Positions 27,428-36,226 of a DNA stretch of 64,000 bases are shown here, piece after piece. The notes under the pieces were generated by a model. The model did no database searches and had not been told where the DNA came from. It worked only from the letters and a program-made list of their open reading frames with translations. The DNA is from Lachnospiraceae bacterium (GTDB lineage Bacteria; Bacillota; Clostridia; Lachnospirales; Lachnospiraceae), in contig JAGKTQ010000018.1 in NCBI GenBank assembly GCA_021153325.1, forward strand, positions 5,876-69,875, read 5' to 3'. The stretch's first letter is position 1. Each line of letters starts with the position of its first letter. A program made the translations under genes and the position numbers.

Positions 27428-27456
27428 AGTGTACCTGTTTTTTGGACAGTTTGCAA
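27428..27456 (-). promoter_or_regulatory. Promoter of the DUF6062 gene
   Basis: On the minus strand, -35 TTGCAA (27456-27451), a 17-bp spacer and -10 TACACT (27433-27428). The spacer holds a small inverted repeat CTGT...ACAG. Confidence 0.5.
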
Positions 27457-27474
27457 TTCTTAACGTAGCAGTAT

Positions 27475-27503
27475 TTGACCTTTTATAGAGCTTACCATAT
27501 AAT
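27475..27503 (+). promoter_or_regulatory. Promoter of the 27551 lipoprotein gene
   Basis: A -35 box TTGACC (27475-27480), a 17-bp spacer and a perfect TATAAT (27498-27503). It lies 47 bases before the start codon. Confidence 0.8.
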
Positions 27504-27550
27504 AAAATTATGACTTTTAAAAGTGCTTATACAAGAAGTAGGAGGGGAAA

Positions 27551-29473
27551 ATGAGAAAGAAAAAAATAGGATTGTTGGTGATACTGTTGGCGGGAATGTT
27601 GACAGGCTGTACGGAGAAAGAGCAGGAAAATACAGTAATTCCTGAGAAATTGACGGAAGTGTCGGAAGAAATGACAGATATGTCAGAAACGGAGGAGACA
27701 GAGAAATCTGCGCAGACAGAGGAGCTGGGAATAGAGATGACCTTGGAAGAACGACATGGAGGACAGGTAAAAGAGGATGAAGATTACCAATACATATGCA
27801 GTTATTACCGCATTTATAAAATAGACAAAGAAAGTGGCGAGGCGGAAGTCTTGTGGGAGCAGGATGATTATAAGGAAAAGGCATCCTTGTTCGATTATGG
27901 AACGGCACTGTTAGTTGGAGATAAACTTTATTTTATAGAAGAAAAAATAGACAGTGCTACCGATAATGTAGAGTATGTTTTGTCAATGATCTATACAGAT
28001 GGCAGCGATTATCAAACGTTAATAACGGATATATCCTTGGGAAATGCTACCCTTTTTTTGCAGGAAGATCTGTTGTATATTGCGAATTATGAAGGAGAAT
28101 TTTGCTATAGATTATTAGAAGATGGCAGTCTGGAAAAGCAGGAGGCAGGTACTTACACGCAAGTACCGGAAGGATATCGACTTGAATATTATGTAAATAA
28201 CGGAAGACAGTATTTGTCAGCAGCAGAAAGCATGGAAAGATATGGCTATATGATCGCTGTTGATACGGTTGACACTTTTCAGATGGTAAAAATGGAGGAA
28301 AGCGGCAGTACTACGCCTATAGAAGCAAACTGGCTGGAGAGCCTGAGTGAGAACTGGTTACTTTTCAGAGAATATCAGGGTGATACGAGTGTATATTTTG
28401 TATTGGATGCCAAGACGTTAGAACGAAAATGCGAGCTTCCTTTTGCTGGTGATACAACACCTATTATTCTTGGGATGGACAATACCTATATATATTATGG
28501 ATATACAGAGGAAATCGTAGATGGCGTGGAAGATTTTGCAGTAGAGAGAATTGCGATTGAGAGTGGTGAAACAGAGAGACTGTTTAGTCTGGACGCTAAT
28601 GGCGGTGGAGGAAGAAGGTATTTTGCTTTTGAGTACGGAATGCTGGATTTTTCAGCAGAACAAGGTAAGTTTTATTATGCAGATGATGAAGATTATGCTA
28701 TGTATATCATGAGCAGAAGCTTAAGCGATATAGAAAATGCAAAGGTTCTGACACCGGCTTTTTATGACAGTAGAATTGGGGAAGTAGGAACGACAGAAAG
28801 GGATTTGGAGAGAATTTTCAGTGACAGCCAGCCGGATGTGGAATTAATGAAGATTCAAACGGAGCGGCTTGTAGTAGATGAAACGTTTCCGGGAGCAGCA
28901 AAGATCAATCAGTTTTTGAAAGACAAGGAGGCTTCCATCATTGCCTATGGAGAAGAAAGTGCTGCCCTAGGAGAGCAGGGCTTGCAGGAAAGTTCGCTTT
29001 CGCTAGAAGATTCCTATTACGCATATGCAGGCCATTGGGTTATGAGTGCGGTTTCAGAAATAACATATTTTGATGGAAAGTATTTCAGCTTTTATCAAGA
29101 AGAAGAAGCTTATGAAGGCGGCGCACATGGCTTGTCGTATCGTACGGGTTATGCTTTTGATCTGCAGACTGGGGAACTGCTGGGATTAAAAGATATCGTT
29201 GAAAATGAGGAAGAAGAGTTAAAAGAGATCATTACCACATATGTGGCAGAATATATTAATAAGAATCCAGAAGAATTTTGGGAAAATGCGATGGAAATGG
29301 TAGAGGAAAACGCAGGCTATGATTCCTCCTTTTATCTGTCAGAAGAAGGAATCGTATTTTATTATGAACCCTATTTTATTTCCAGTTATGCGGCAGGATT
29401 TCAGAAAATTACCATACCTTTTGAAGCATTTGAATTAAAGATACCATTGGAAAATGGAACAGGAAGGATGTAG
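27551..29473 (+). CDS. Lipoprotein with propeller-like N-terminus and DUF3298 C-terminus
   Basis: A 640-residue secreted lipoprotein. The signal peptide MRKKKIGLLVILLAGMLTGC ends in a lipobox (LTGC, Cys20). After an acidic linker, residues about 70-410 contain repeated beta-strand segments with alternating Tyr/Ile and Asp/Gly, resembling DUF5050-type propellers. Residues about 430-635 match the DUF4163/DUF3298 arrangement seen in RsiV and related proteins (GGAHGLSYRTGYAFDLQTGE, and GIVFYYEPYFISSYAAGF near the end). In RsiV this part binds lysozyme; here I infer only an extracellular sensing or binding role. AGGAGGGG precedes the ATG. The dipeptidase gene follows almost directly. Confidence 0.82.
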   Translation: MRKKKIGLLVILLAGMLTGCTEKEQENTVIPEKLTEVSEEMTDMSETEETEKSAQTEELGIEMTLEERHGGQVKEDEDYQYICSYYRIYKIDKESGEAEVLWEQDDYKEKASLFDYGTALLVGDKLYFIEEKIDSATDNVEYVLSMIYTDGSDYQTLITDISLGNATLFLQEDLLYIANYEGEFCYRLLEDGSLEKQEAGTYTQVPEGYRLEYYVNNGRQYLSAAESMERYGYMIAVDTVDTFQMVKMEESGSTTPIEANWLESLSENWLLFREYQGDTSVYFVLDAKTLERKCELPFAGDTTPIILGMDNTYIYYGYTEEIVDGVEDFAVERIAIESGETERLFSLDANGGGGRRYFAFEYGMLDFSAEQGKFYYADDEDYAMYIMSRSLSDIENAKVLTPAFYDSRIGEVGTTERDLERIFSDSQPDVELMKIQTERLVVDETFPGAAKINQFLKDKEASIIAYGEESAALGEQGLQESSLSLEDSYYAYAGHWVMSAVSEITYFDGKYFSFYQEEEAYEGGAHGLSYRTGYAFDLQTGELLGLKDIVENEEEELKEIITTYVAEYINKNPEEFWENAMEMVEENAGYDSSFYLSEEGIVFYYEPYFISSYAAGFQKITIPFEAFELKIPLENGTGRM

Positions 29474-29482
29474 CGAATCGTG

Positions 29483-30496
29483 ATGAGATATGTGGATATG
29501 CATTGTGACACGCTTTATGAGTTGCTACAGAAGAAAAAGCAGGGAAAACCATATTCCTTATATAAAAATGAAGGACATATTGATTTATGTAAACTTAAAG
29601 AAGGCAATGCACTGTTACAAAATTTTGCCATGTTCGTACAATGGAAAAAGTGTGATGATCCCAAAGAAGAGGTGCTGAAAATGGTGGATATTTTTTATGA
29701 GGAGATGGATAAGCATAAAGATATCATTGCACCGGTCAGGACTTATGAGGAAATTTTGGAGAATGAGAAAAATGGGAAAATGTCTGCACTTTTAACGATA
29801 GAAGAGGGAGCGGCATGTTTAGGAAAACTGAAAAATCTGGATGCATTTTATGATCTTGGTGTACGGATGATGACACTTACCTGGAATTATCAAAACGAGA
29901 TCGGGCATCCGAATTTACCAAAGGTTTCCAAAGAGGAGGCGGAAAAGTCTGGTTTTGTATGGGATCATAAAAAGCCGGATATAGAGCACGGATTAACAGA
30001 ATTTGGGATAGAAGTGGTAGAAAGAATGGAAGAGCTTGGCATGATCGTGGATGTTTCTCATTTGTCTGATGCCGGATTTTGGGATGTCGTAAAGGTTACG
30101 AAAAAGCCGTTCGTGGCAAGTCATTCCAATGCAAGAAAAGTGAGTGGCTGGGTGCGAAATCTGACAGATGAGATGCTCCGTGCTTTGGCAGAGCGAGGCG
30201 GTGTGGCAGGTTTGAATTTCTGTGCGGATTTTCTGACAGAAGTTCCCATGGGAACACCGAATCCGGGCACTATGGAAGCAGTCGTGCAGCATGCAAAACA
30301 TATGGTAAATGTGGGTGGCATAGAATGTGTCGGATTGGGAAGCGATTTCGATGGCATTGATACGAATGAAGGAATACCGAATTATTCCTGCATGCCAAAA
30401 CTGGAAGAAGCATTTTTGGCAGCAGGTTTTAAACCATCGGAGTGCGATAAGATATTGAAAGAGAATGTGCTGCGGGTATATCAGGAAATTTTATAA
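29483..30496 (+). CDS. Membrane dipeptidase, peptidase family M19
   Basis: A zinc dipeptidase of the renal-dipeptidase family, which cleaves dipeptides with broad specificity and sometimes D-amino-acid dipeptides. The 337-residue protein starts with the metal-binding HxD motif (YVDMHCDTLYELL), and has IEEGAACLG, MTLTWNY, VDVSHLSDAGFWDV, KPFVASHSNAR and LGSDFDGID, which cover the expected metal ligands. There is no signal peptide, so it is cytoplasmic. I used ATG 29483; a GTG three bases upstream is also possible. It follows the lipoprotein gene by nine bases, so the two are probably co-transcribed. Confidence 0.93.
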   Translation: MRYVDMHCDTLYELLQKKKQGKPYSLYKNEGHIDLCKLKEGNALLQNFAMFVQWKKCDDPKEEVLKMVDIFYEEMDKHKDIIAPVRTYEEILENEKNGKMSALLTIEEGAACLGKLKNLDAFYDLGVRMMTLTWNYQNEIGHPNLPKVSKEEAEKSGFVWDHKKPDIEHGLTEFGIEVVERMEELGMIVDVSHLSDAGFWDVVKVTKKPFVASHSNARKVSGWVRNLTDEMLRALAERGGVAGLNFCADFLTEVPMGTPNPGTMEAVVQHAKHMVNVGGIECVGLGSDFDGIDTNEGIPNYSCMPKLEEAFLAAGFKPSECDKILKENVLRVYQEIL

Positions 30497-30497
30497 T

Positions 30498-31292
30498 TTA
30501 GCGCAGTGCGGCAAGTAGATCGGATACGGTATCAAAATGGTATGAAGGCGGATAGGAAGTGGTTTCCAAGTCCGTCTTTTTTGCTTCTCCGGTAAAGAGC
30601 ACACAAGTATCTACGCCGGCATTAATACCGCAGGCAATATCTGTATACAGTCTGTCACCTACGACTAAAGTTTCTTCTTTGGAGAAACCGGAGGCTTTTT
30701 GGCACAGATCCACTACGAGAGCATTTGGTTTTCCGAGATAGATAGGATGTTTTCCGGTGGAATTTTCGATCATGCCACAAATGGAACCACAGTCCGGTAC
30801 GAAACCAAAAGGAACTGGACAGCAAAGATCGGGGTTGGTGGCATAGAAAGGAATTTCTGTAGTAGACAGAATTTCACATATAATTTCTAATTTACGATAG
30901 TTCAGTTCATTATCGAAGCCGACTAAAGCACAAGCAATATCCGGTTCTACATTTTCGGTGATGTGTAATCCGTTTCGACGCAATTCTTCCACAAAAGAAT
31001 GAGTGCCGAGACAATAAATTTTCTTATCAGCAAAATTTTCCTTTAAAAAACGTATTGTCATAAAACCGGATGTAATAAACAAGTCTTCCGTAGTTTCTAA
31101 TTGAAAGGCATTGCGAAATTTTTTCACATAATCTGCTCCGCTTTTTGTGGAGTTGTTCGTTATAAAATAAGATTTCCCACCAATGGAAGCAATGTGGGAA
31201 AGGAGCTCGCGGCTTCCTTCAAATAAAGTGTCTCCTAAAGCAAGAGTACCATCTATATCAAATAAAAATAATTTCTTATTTTGTAAGCTCAT
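30498..31292 (-). CDS. HAD-IIA family phosphatase (NagD-like)
   Basis: A 264-residue cytoplasmic phosphatase. The start at 31292 is preceded by GGAG at a 10-base distance on the minus strand; an upstream ATG at 31316 has no clear ribosome binding site. Motif I is FDIDGTLALGD, motif II is FITNNSTKS, the cap (class IIA) lies in the middle, and the last motif is LVVGDRLYTDIACGINAG. NagD-type enzymes dephosphorylate nucleotides and sugar phosphates, and substrate cannot be assigned. The gene is convergent with the dipeptidase with one base between stop codons and no terminator between them. Confidence 0.9.
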   Translation of the reverse strand: MSLQNKKLFLFDIDGTLALGDTLFEGSRELLSHIASIGGKSYFITNNSTKSGADYVKKFRNAFQLETTEDLFITSGFMTIRFLKENFADKKIYCLGTHSFVEELRRNGLHITENVEPDIACALVGFDNELNYRKLEIICEILSTTEIPFYATNPDLCCPVPFGFVPDCGSICGMIENSTGKHPIYLGKPNALVVDLCQKASGFSKEETLVVGDRLYTDIACGINAGVDTCVLFTGEAKKTDLETTSYPPSYHFDTVSDLLAALR

Positions 31293-31398
31293 AAAATCCA
31301 GTCTCCATTTCTTCATAGCCTGTAAAACTATGCCAATAACTTACCTTTATTTTCTGCAAAAAGTGTAGCATAGAAAAATGCAAACTGCAAGGATTCTG

Positions 31399-31407
31399 TG
31401 TTATACT
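31399..31407 (+). promoter_or_regulatory. Extended -10 promoter of the serpin gene
   Basis: TGTTATACT (hexamer TATACT at 31402-31407) is an extended -10 element 45 bases before the chosen start. The -35 region is weak (TGCAAA at 31379). Confidence 0.5.
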
Positions 31408-31451
31408 GTATAGGAAATAAAACACAGTATTTAGAAAGGTACGGTGAGTGG

Positions 31452-32756
31452 ATGAAAAGAAAATTCATAGTGAGCTTACTGATAGCAGGAATTTCCTGCG
31501 GGCTGGTTGGATGTGGAGAGAATGCAGCACAGGAAAATGAGAAGCAAACAGGAACAAACAACGGTAGTGTTGTGAACCTGATGGAAAATATAGACAAGAG
31601 TGGTGTGGCTGAAGGCAGCGATGCCAATGAGGAAGTAGAGAACATGGATGTGTTTTGTGCAGACACGATTGATTTTTCTATAGAACTTCTTCAGGAAAAT
31701 GTAGCCTCAGGAGAAACCAATGTTATGGTCTCACCGGTTTCCGTATTGACGGCGCTTGCCATGACGGCAAATGGCGCAGAGGGAGAAACGCTGTCACAAA
31801 TGCAGCAAGTGATAGGGGAAAACCAGACATTAGACCAGATGAATCAGAATATGAAAGCCTGGACGGATGGCTTAGTTAATACGGAAGATACAGCATTAAA
31901 AATTGCAAATTCTATCTGGTTCAAGGATGAGGAAGAACAGATTCAGGTGCAGGAAGAATTTTTACAGAAAAATGCAGCTTATTATCAGGCAGATATTTAT
32001 AAAGCGCCTTTTGATGAAAGTACGCTTGCCGACATCAATAACTGGGTATCTGACAAAACAGAAGGAAGAGTAACGGATATTTTGGATAAAGTACCGGATG
32101 AGGCAGTGATGTATTTAATCAATGCGCTGGCTTTTGATGCAGAATGGCAGGAAATTTATTTTGAAAATCAAATACAGGATGGCATATTCTGTACGGCGGA
32201 TGGAGAAGAACAGACGGTTTCCTTTATGTACGGGGAGGAAAGCATTTATATACAGGATGACAATGCCAACGGATTTATCAAGCCTTACAAGGAGGGCTAT
32301 AGTTTTGTAGCCATTTTGCCAAAGGAGGGAATGACTCCGGCAGAATATATAGCTTCTTTGGATGGCGAGCAATTTCAAAAGCTGATAGACGGACAGGAAA
32401 CAACGAATGTGCAGACCGCGATACCGAAGTTTGAAGCAGAATATGAAATTCAGTTAAGTGATATTTTAAAAGAGCTTGGTATGCGTGCTGTTTTTGATGA
32501 AGAAAAAGCAGATCTTAGTAGTCTGGGCGTATCCGAAGAGGGGAATCTTTATGTAAACCGTGTGCTGCATAAAACTTATATTTCTGTAGATGAGAAAGGG
32601 ACTGAGGCAGGGGCTGCAACAGCGGTGGAGGTAGCATGTGAAATGTCGCTGGAAATGAGTTACAACGTATACTTGGATCGTCCGTTCGTCTATGCGATCA
32701 TAGAAGATCAGACCAATATTCCGTTATTTATTGGAACCGTAGATAGTATGGATTAA
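31452..32756 (+). CDS. Serpin (serine protease inhibitor), lipoprotein
   Basis: A 434-residue secreted serpin. I chose ATG 31452 because it yields a proper signal peptide with lipobox LVGC (Cys21) and follows GAAAGG and GGTGAG; the longer frame has no signal. The serpin fold is clear: NVMVSPVSVLTALAMTANGA, IANSIWFKD, LINALAFDAEWQ, VNRVLHKTYISVDEKGTEAG and RPFVYAIIEDQTNIPLFIGT. The hinge GTEAGAATAVE is the small-residue type found in inhibitory serpins. By alignment in my head to alpha-1-antitrypsin, the scissile bond falls in CEMS, with Glu-Met or Met-Ser the likely site; the loop is about three residues longer. It should act outside the cell against host or bacterial serine proteases. Confidence 0.95.
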   Translation: MKRKFIVSLLIAGISCGLVGCGENAAQENEKQTGTNNGSVVNLMENIDKSGVAEGSDANEEVENMDVFCADTIDFSIELLQENVASGETNVMVSPVSVLTALAMTANGAEGETLSQMQQVIGENQTLDQMNQNMKAWTDGLVNTEDTALKIANSIWFKDEEEQIQVQEEFLQKNAAYYQADIYKAPFDESTLADINNWVSDKTEGRVTDILDKVPDEAVMYLINALAFDAEWQEIYFENQIQDGIFCTADGEEQTVSFMYGEESIYIQDDNANGFIKPYKEGYSFVAILPKEGMTPAEYIASLDGEQFQKLIDGQETTNVQTAIPKFEAEYEIQLSDILKELGMRAVFDEEKADLSSLGVSEEGNLYVNRVLHKTYISVDEKGTEAGAATAVEVACEMSLEMSYNVYLDRPFVYAIIEDQTNIPLFIGTVDSMD

Positions 32757-32797
32757 CATAATTATTTTAACAGATTACGCAAAATGGGAGAGACAGT

Positions 32798-35700
32798 ATG
32801 TCATTACAGTTTTACTTCGGAGGTTCAGGTGCTGGAAAAAGCCGGAAATTACAAGATGAGATCACAATACGGTCCTTGCAGGAACCGGATACGGATTTTT
32901 TATTTATTGTGCCGGATCAGTTTACGATGCAGACGCAAAAAGATCTGGTAGAAAATGAGAATGGGAGAGGCGGCATCAGAAATATTGATGTGCTTAGCTT
33001 CAGTAGACTGGCACACCGCATTTTTGAAGAAACCGGAGGAAATGAGAAGCCAGTACTGGATGATACCGGAAAAAGTCTGATCTTAAGGAAGGTTGCAGCA
33101 AAAGCAGCAGGACAGTTATCTGTCATTGGAAAGAATCTGCAAAAGCAGGGGTATATTCATGAAGTAAAATCAGTCATTTCTGAATTTATGCAATATGGAA
33201 TTGGTGAAGCTGAGTTAAAACAGATGATAGATTGTTCCAGTCAAAGAGGTGCTCTGCAGTATAAACTGAAAGATCTGCATATTTTGTACCGGGAATTTAT
33301 GGATTATATCAATGGACAGTTCATTACGACGGAGGAAACGTTGGATCTGCTTTGCAAGGCTCTTGGAAAATCAAGATTGATCCGTCGAAGTGTTATTGTT
33401 TTTGATGGATTTACCGGTTTTACACCGATACAGAACCGAGTTATCCTGGAGCTGATGAAGCAGGCAAAAGAAGTGATCGTAACGATCATTATGGATGGAA
33501 ACGATGCTCCATTTGAAGAAGATGGAGAGCAGAAATTGTTCCATTTGAGTAAAAAGACAGCAGGAAAGCTTCATCAAATGGCAGTGGAAAATCACATTCC
33601 GCGAAAGGAAGATGTATACCTAAAAGAAAGTCCAGTCCCTCGTTTTTCTCATAATCCGGAAATGGCTCATTTGGAAAAGCAACTGTTTCGATACCCAATG
33701 GTGCCGTATGATAAGGAAAATAAGAGCATTCAAATTTTTGAAGCGACCAATCCAAAAGAAGAAGTGCGGCAGACTGCAGCGCTCATTAAAGAACTGGTAC
33801 GGAAAGAGGGATATGCTTATCGTGACATTGCAGTGGTCAGCGGTGATCTGAATGCCTATGCGCCCCATGTGGATCTGGAATTTGAAAAATTTGGTATTCC
33901 TTGTTTTGTTGACCGGACAAGGGGGATTGTGTTAAATCCCTTTATTGAATATATAAAAAGTGCATTATCTATGCTGATCCATGACTTTTCTTATGAAACC
34001 GTCTTTCATTATTTGAGAAGTGGTCTGACAGATTTTTCTATGGAGCAGATTGATAAGCTGGAAAATTATGTACTTGCACTTGGTATACGAGGAAAAAGCA
34101 ATTATAGCAAAATGTTCGTCCGTATGCCAAAAGGCTATGATGCAGAAGAGTTGGAAGAACTGAATGAAATGCGGGAGCGTATGATGGAGCAGATTGCGCC
34201 GCTTTTTACGGAAATGAAAACGGCTAAAGAGCAAGTGCTTTCCGTATATGCTTTTATTGAGCAAAACCAGATACAGAAAAAATTAGTACAATATGAAAAT
34301 TTATTTTTGCAGGAGGGAGAGCTTTCCAAAGCAAAAGAATATGGACAGATCTATCGGCTCGTTATGGACTTGCTAGAGCAGATCATCGGTCTTTTAGGGG
34401 AGGAAACGATGGAATTAAAAGAGTTTGCAGATATTTTGGATGCAGGCTTTTTGGAAATTCAGGTCGGAACCATTCCGCAAAATGTAGACCGAGTTGTTGT
34501 GGGGGATATGGAGAGAACCAGACTCAATCAGATCAAAGTATTATTTTTTGTCGGAGTCAATGATGGAAATATACCAAAAAGCGGTGCAAAAGGCGGTATT
34601 ATTTCGGATATAGACAGGGAATTTTTACAGGAATCGGAATTTGAGCTTGCACCTACTCCAAGACAACAGATGTATATTCAGCAATTGTATTTGTATATGA
34701 ATATGACAAAGCCTACGGAAAAACTGGTCTTATCTTTTGCAAAAACAGGAAACGATGGAAAGGCACTGCGTCCTTCCTACCTGATTGGAACATGTAAAAA
34801 GCTGTTTCCGTCAGTAAACGTAAAAAAAATGCAGGGGCAGGCAGTGGAGGAACAGCTTTCCACAAGAAAGGATAGTGCGGATTTCCTTGTTGCCGGCATG
34901 CGAAAATTTGCAGATGATGTATTGGATGAAGCGGAAGAAAAGCGTTTCCTTACGTTGTTTGCACTGTTTTCTGAGGACGCTGCGTGGAAAGAAATGACAG
35001 AACAAGTGGCGGATACGGCATTTTTATCTTATAAAGCGAAACCACTTGCAAGGGCGGTAGCAAAAGCTCTGTATGGCACATTGTTGGAAAATAGTGTAAG
35101 CAGGTTGGAGACTTATGCGGCATGTGCCTATTCCCATTTTTTAAAGTATGGACTGTTGTTAAAGGAACGAGGGGAGTACAGCTTTGAGGCATCGGATCTT
35201 GGAAATGTATATCATGGTGTTTTGCAATTGTTCTCAGAAAAATTAAAGGCGGGAGGTTACAGCTTCCTTGATTTCCCGGAAGAAGTAGGAAAACAATATG
35301 TAGAAGAAGCAATAGAGTCTTACGTTGCAGAGTATGGGGAAACGATTTTGTTTGCCAATGCGCGAAATACTTATATGATAAGCCGGATCAGGAGGATTAT
35401 GCTCCGAACTGTATTTTCATTAAAAGAGCAGTTGAAAAAAGGATTGTTTCTTCCCAATCAATTTGAAATGTCCTTTTCGCAGATGGAGGATATTTCCAGC
35501 CTGAATATTGCGCTGTCAGAAGAAGAAAAAATGAAGTTAAAGGGCAGGATTGACCGTGTGGATACTTACGAAGATGACAAAGCAGTTTATGTGAAAGTCA
35601 TTGATTATAAGTCGGGAAATAAACAGTTTGATCTGGTGGCACTTTATTATGGTTTGCAGCTGCAGTTAGTTGTTTATTTGAATGCAGCGATGGAGCAACA

Positions 35701-36208
35701 GAAAAAGGAGCATCCGGAAAAAGAGGTCGTTCCGGCAGCGATTTTGTATTATCATGTGTATGACCCGATGGTAACACCGGAAAAAGAAATGTCTAAAGAG
35801 GAAATTCAGGCAAAAATATTGGCTTCCTTACAGATGAATGGTGTCGTCAATGAGGAAGATAGAATCGTAAATATGTTGGATAGAACCTTCGAAACAAAAT
35901 CGGAGGTCATTCCAGTAGAGCGGAAAAAGGACGGAAGTCTTTCCGCACGCTCAAGTGTGATGAGTGGAGAGGAGCTTCAAAAAGTTTCTAATTATGTTAA
36001 CCAGAAAGTCTACCAGATAGGAACGCAGATCTTGCATGGGGATATTTCAATCAATCCTTATGAAAAAGGACAGACAGATGCTTGTACTTATTGTGCCTAC
36101 AAGTCCGTGTGCGGTTTTGATGGCAAGATTCCGGGTTATAAAAAGAGAAAGCTGGATGGCATGTCAAAGGATGAAGCTATGGAGCGAATCGTAGAGGAAA
36201 CGAAATAA
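32798..36208 (+). CDS. addB: ATP-dependent helicase/deoxyribonuclease subunit B
   Basis: Subunit of the AddAB helicase-nuclease that resects double-strand breaks for RecA loading. The 1136-residue protein begins with Walker A GGSGAGKS (residues 8-15), has the inactive-helicase core of AddB, and ends with the RecB-type nuclease domain (RIDRVDTYEDDKAVYVKVID, YKSG). The four Fe-S cysteines are placed as expected: one in YAACAYSHF and three in the C-terminal ACTYCAYKSVCGFD. Length is typical. The addA start lies 18 bases after its stop, so they form an operon. Confidence 0.97.
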   Translation: MSLQFYFGGSGAGKSRKLQDEITIRSLQEPDTDFLFIVPDQFTMQTQKDLVENENGRGGIRNIDVLSFSRLAHRIFEETGGNEKPVLDDTGKSLILRKVAAKAAGQLSVIGKNLQKQGYIHEVKSVISEFMQYGIGEAELKQMIDCSSQRGALQYKLKDLHILYREFMDYINGQFITTEETLDLLCKALGKSRLIRRSVIVFDGFTGFTPIQNRVILELMKQAKEVIVTIIMDGNDAPFEEDGEQKLFHLSKKTAGKLHQMAVENHIPRKEDVYLKESPVPRFSHNPEMAHLEKQLFRYPMVPYDKENKSIQIFEATNPKEEVRQTAALIKELVRKEGYAYRDIAVVSGDLNAYAPHVDLEFEKFGIPCFVDRTRGIVLNPFIEYIKSALSMLIHDFSYETVFHYLRSGLTDFSMEQIDKLENYVLALGIRGKSNYSKMFVRMPKGYDAEELEELNEMRERMMEQIAPLFTEMKTAKEQVLSVYAFIEQNQIQKKLVQYENLFLQEGELSKAKEYGQIYRLVMDLLEQIIGLLGEETMELKEFADILDAGFLEIQVGTIPQNVDRVVVGDMERTRLNQIKVLFFVGVNDGNIPKSGAKGGIISDIDREFLQESEFELAPTPRQQMYIQQLYLYMNMTKPTEKLVLSFAKTGNDGKALRPSYLIGTCKKLFPSVNVKKMQGQAVEEQLSTRKDSADFLVAGMRKFADDVLDEAEEKRFLTLFALFSEDAAWKEMTEQVADTAFLSYKAKPLARAVAKALYGTLLENSVSRLETYAACAYSHFLKYGLLLKERGEYSFEASDLGNVYHGVLQLFSEKLKAGGYSFLDFPEEVGKQYVEEAIESYVAEYGETILFANARNTYMISRIRRIMLRTVFSLKEQLKKGLFLPNQFEMSFSQMEDISSLNIALSEEEKMKLKGRIDRVDTYEDDKAVYVKVIDYKSGNKQFDLVALYYGLQLQLVVYLNAAMEQQKKEHPEKEVVPAAILYYHVYDPMVTPEKEMSKEEIQAKILASLQMNGVVNEEDRIVNMLDRTFETKSEVIPVERKKDGSLSARSSVMSGEELQKVSNYVNQKVYQIGTQILHGDISINPYEKGQTDACTYCAYKSVCGFDGKIPGYKKRKLDGMSKDEAMERIVEETK

Positions 36209-36226
36209 AAGAAGGGCAGAAGGAAA

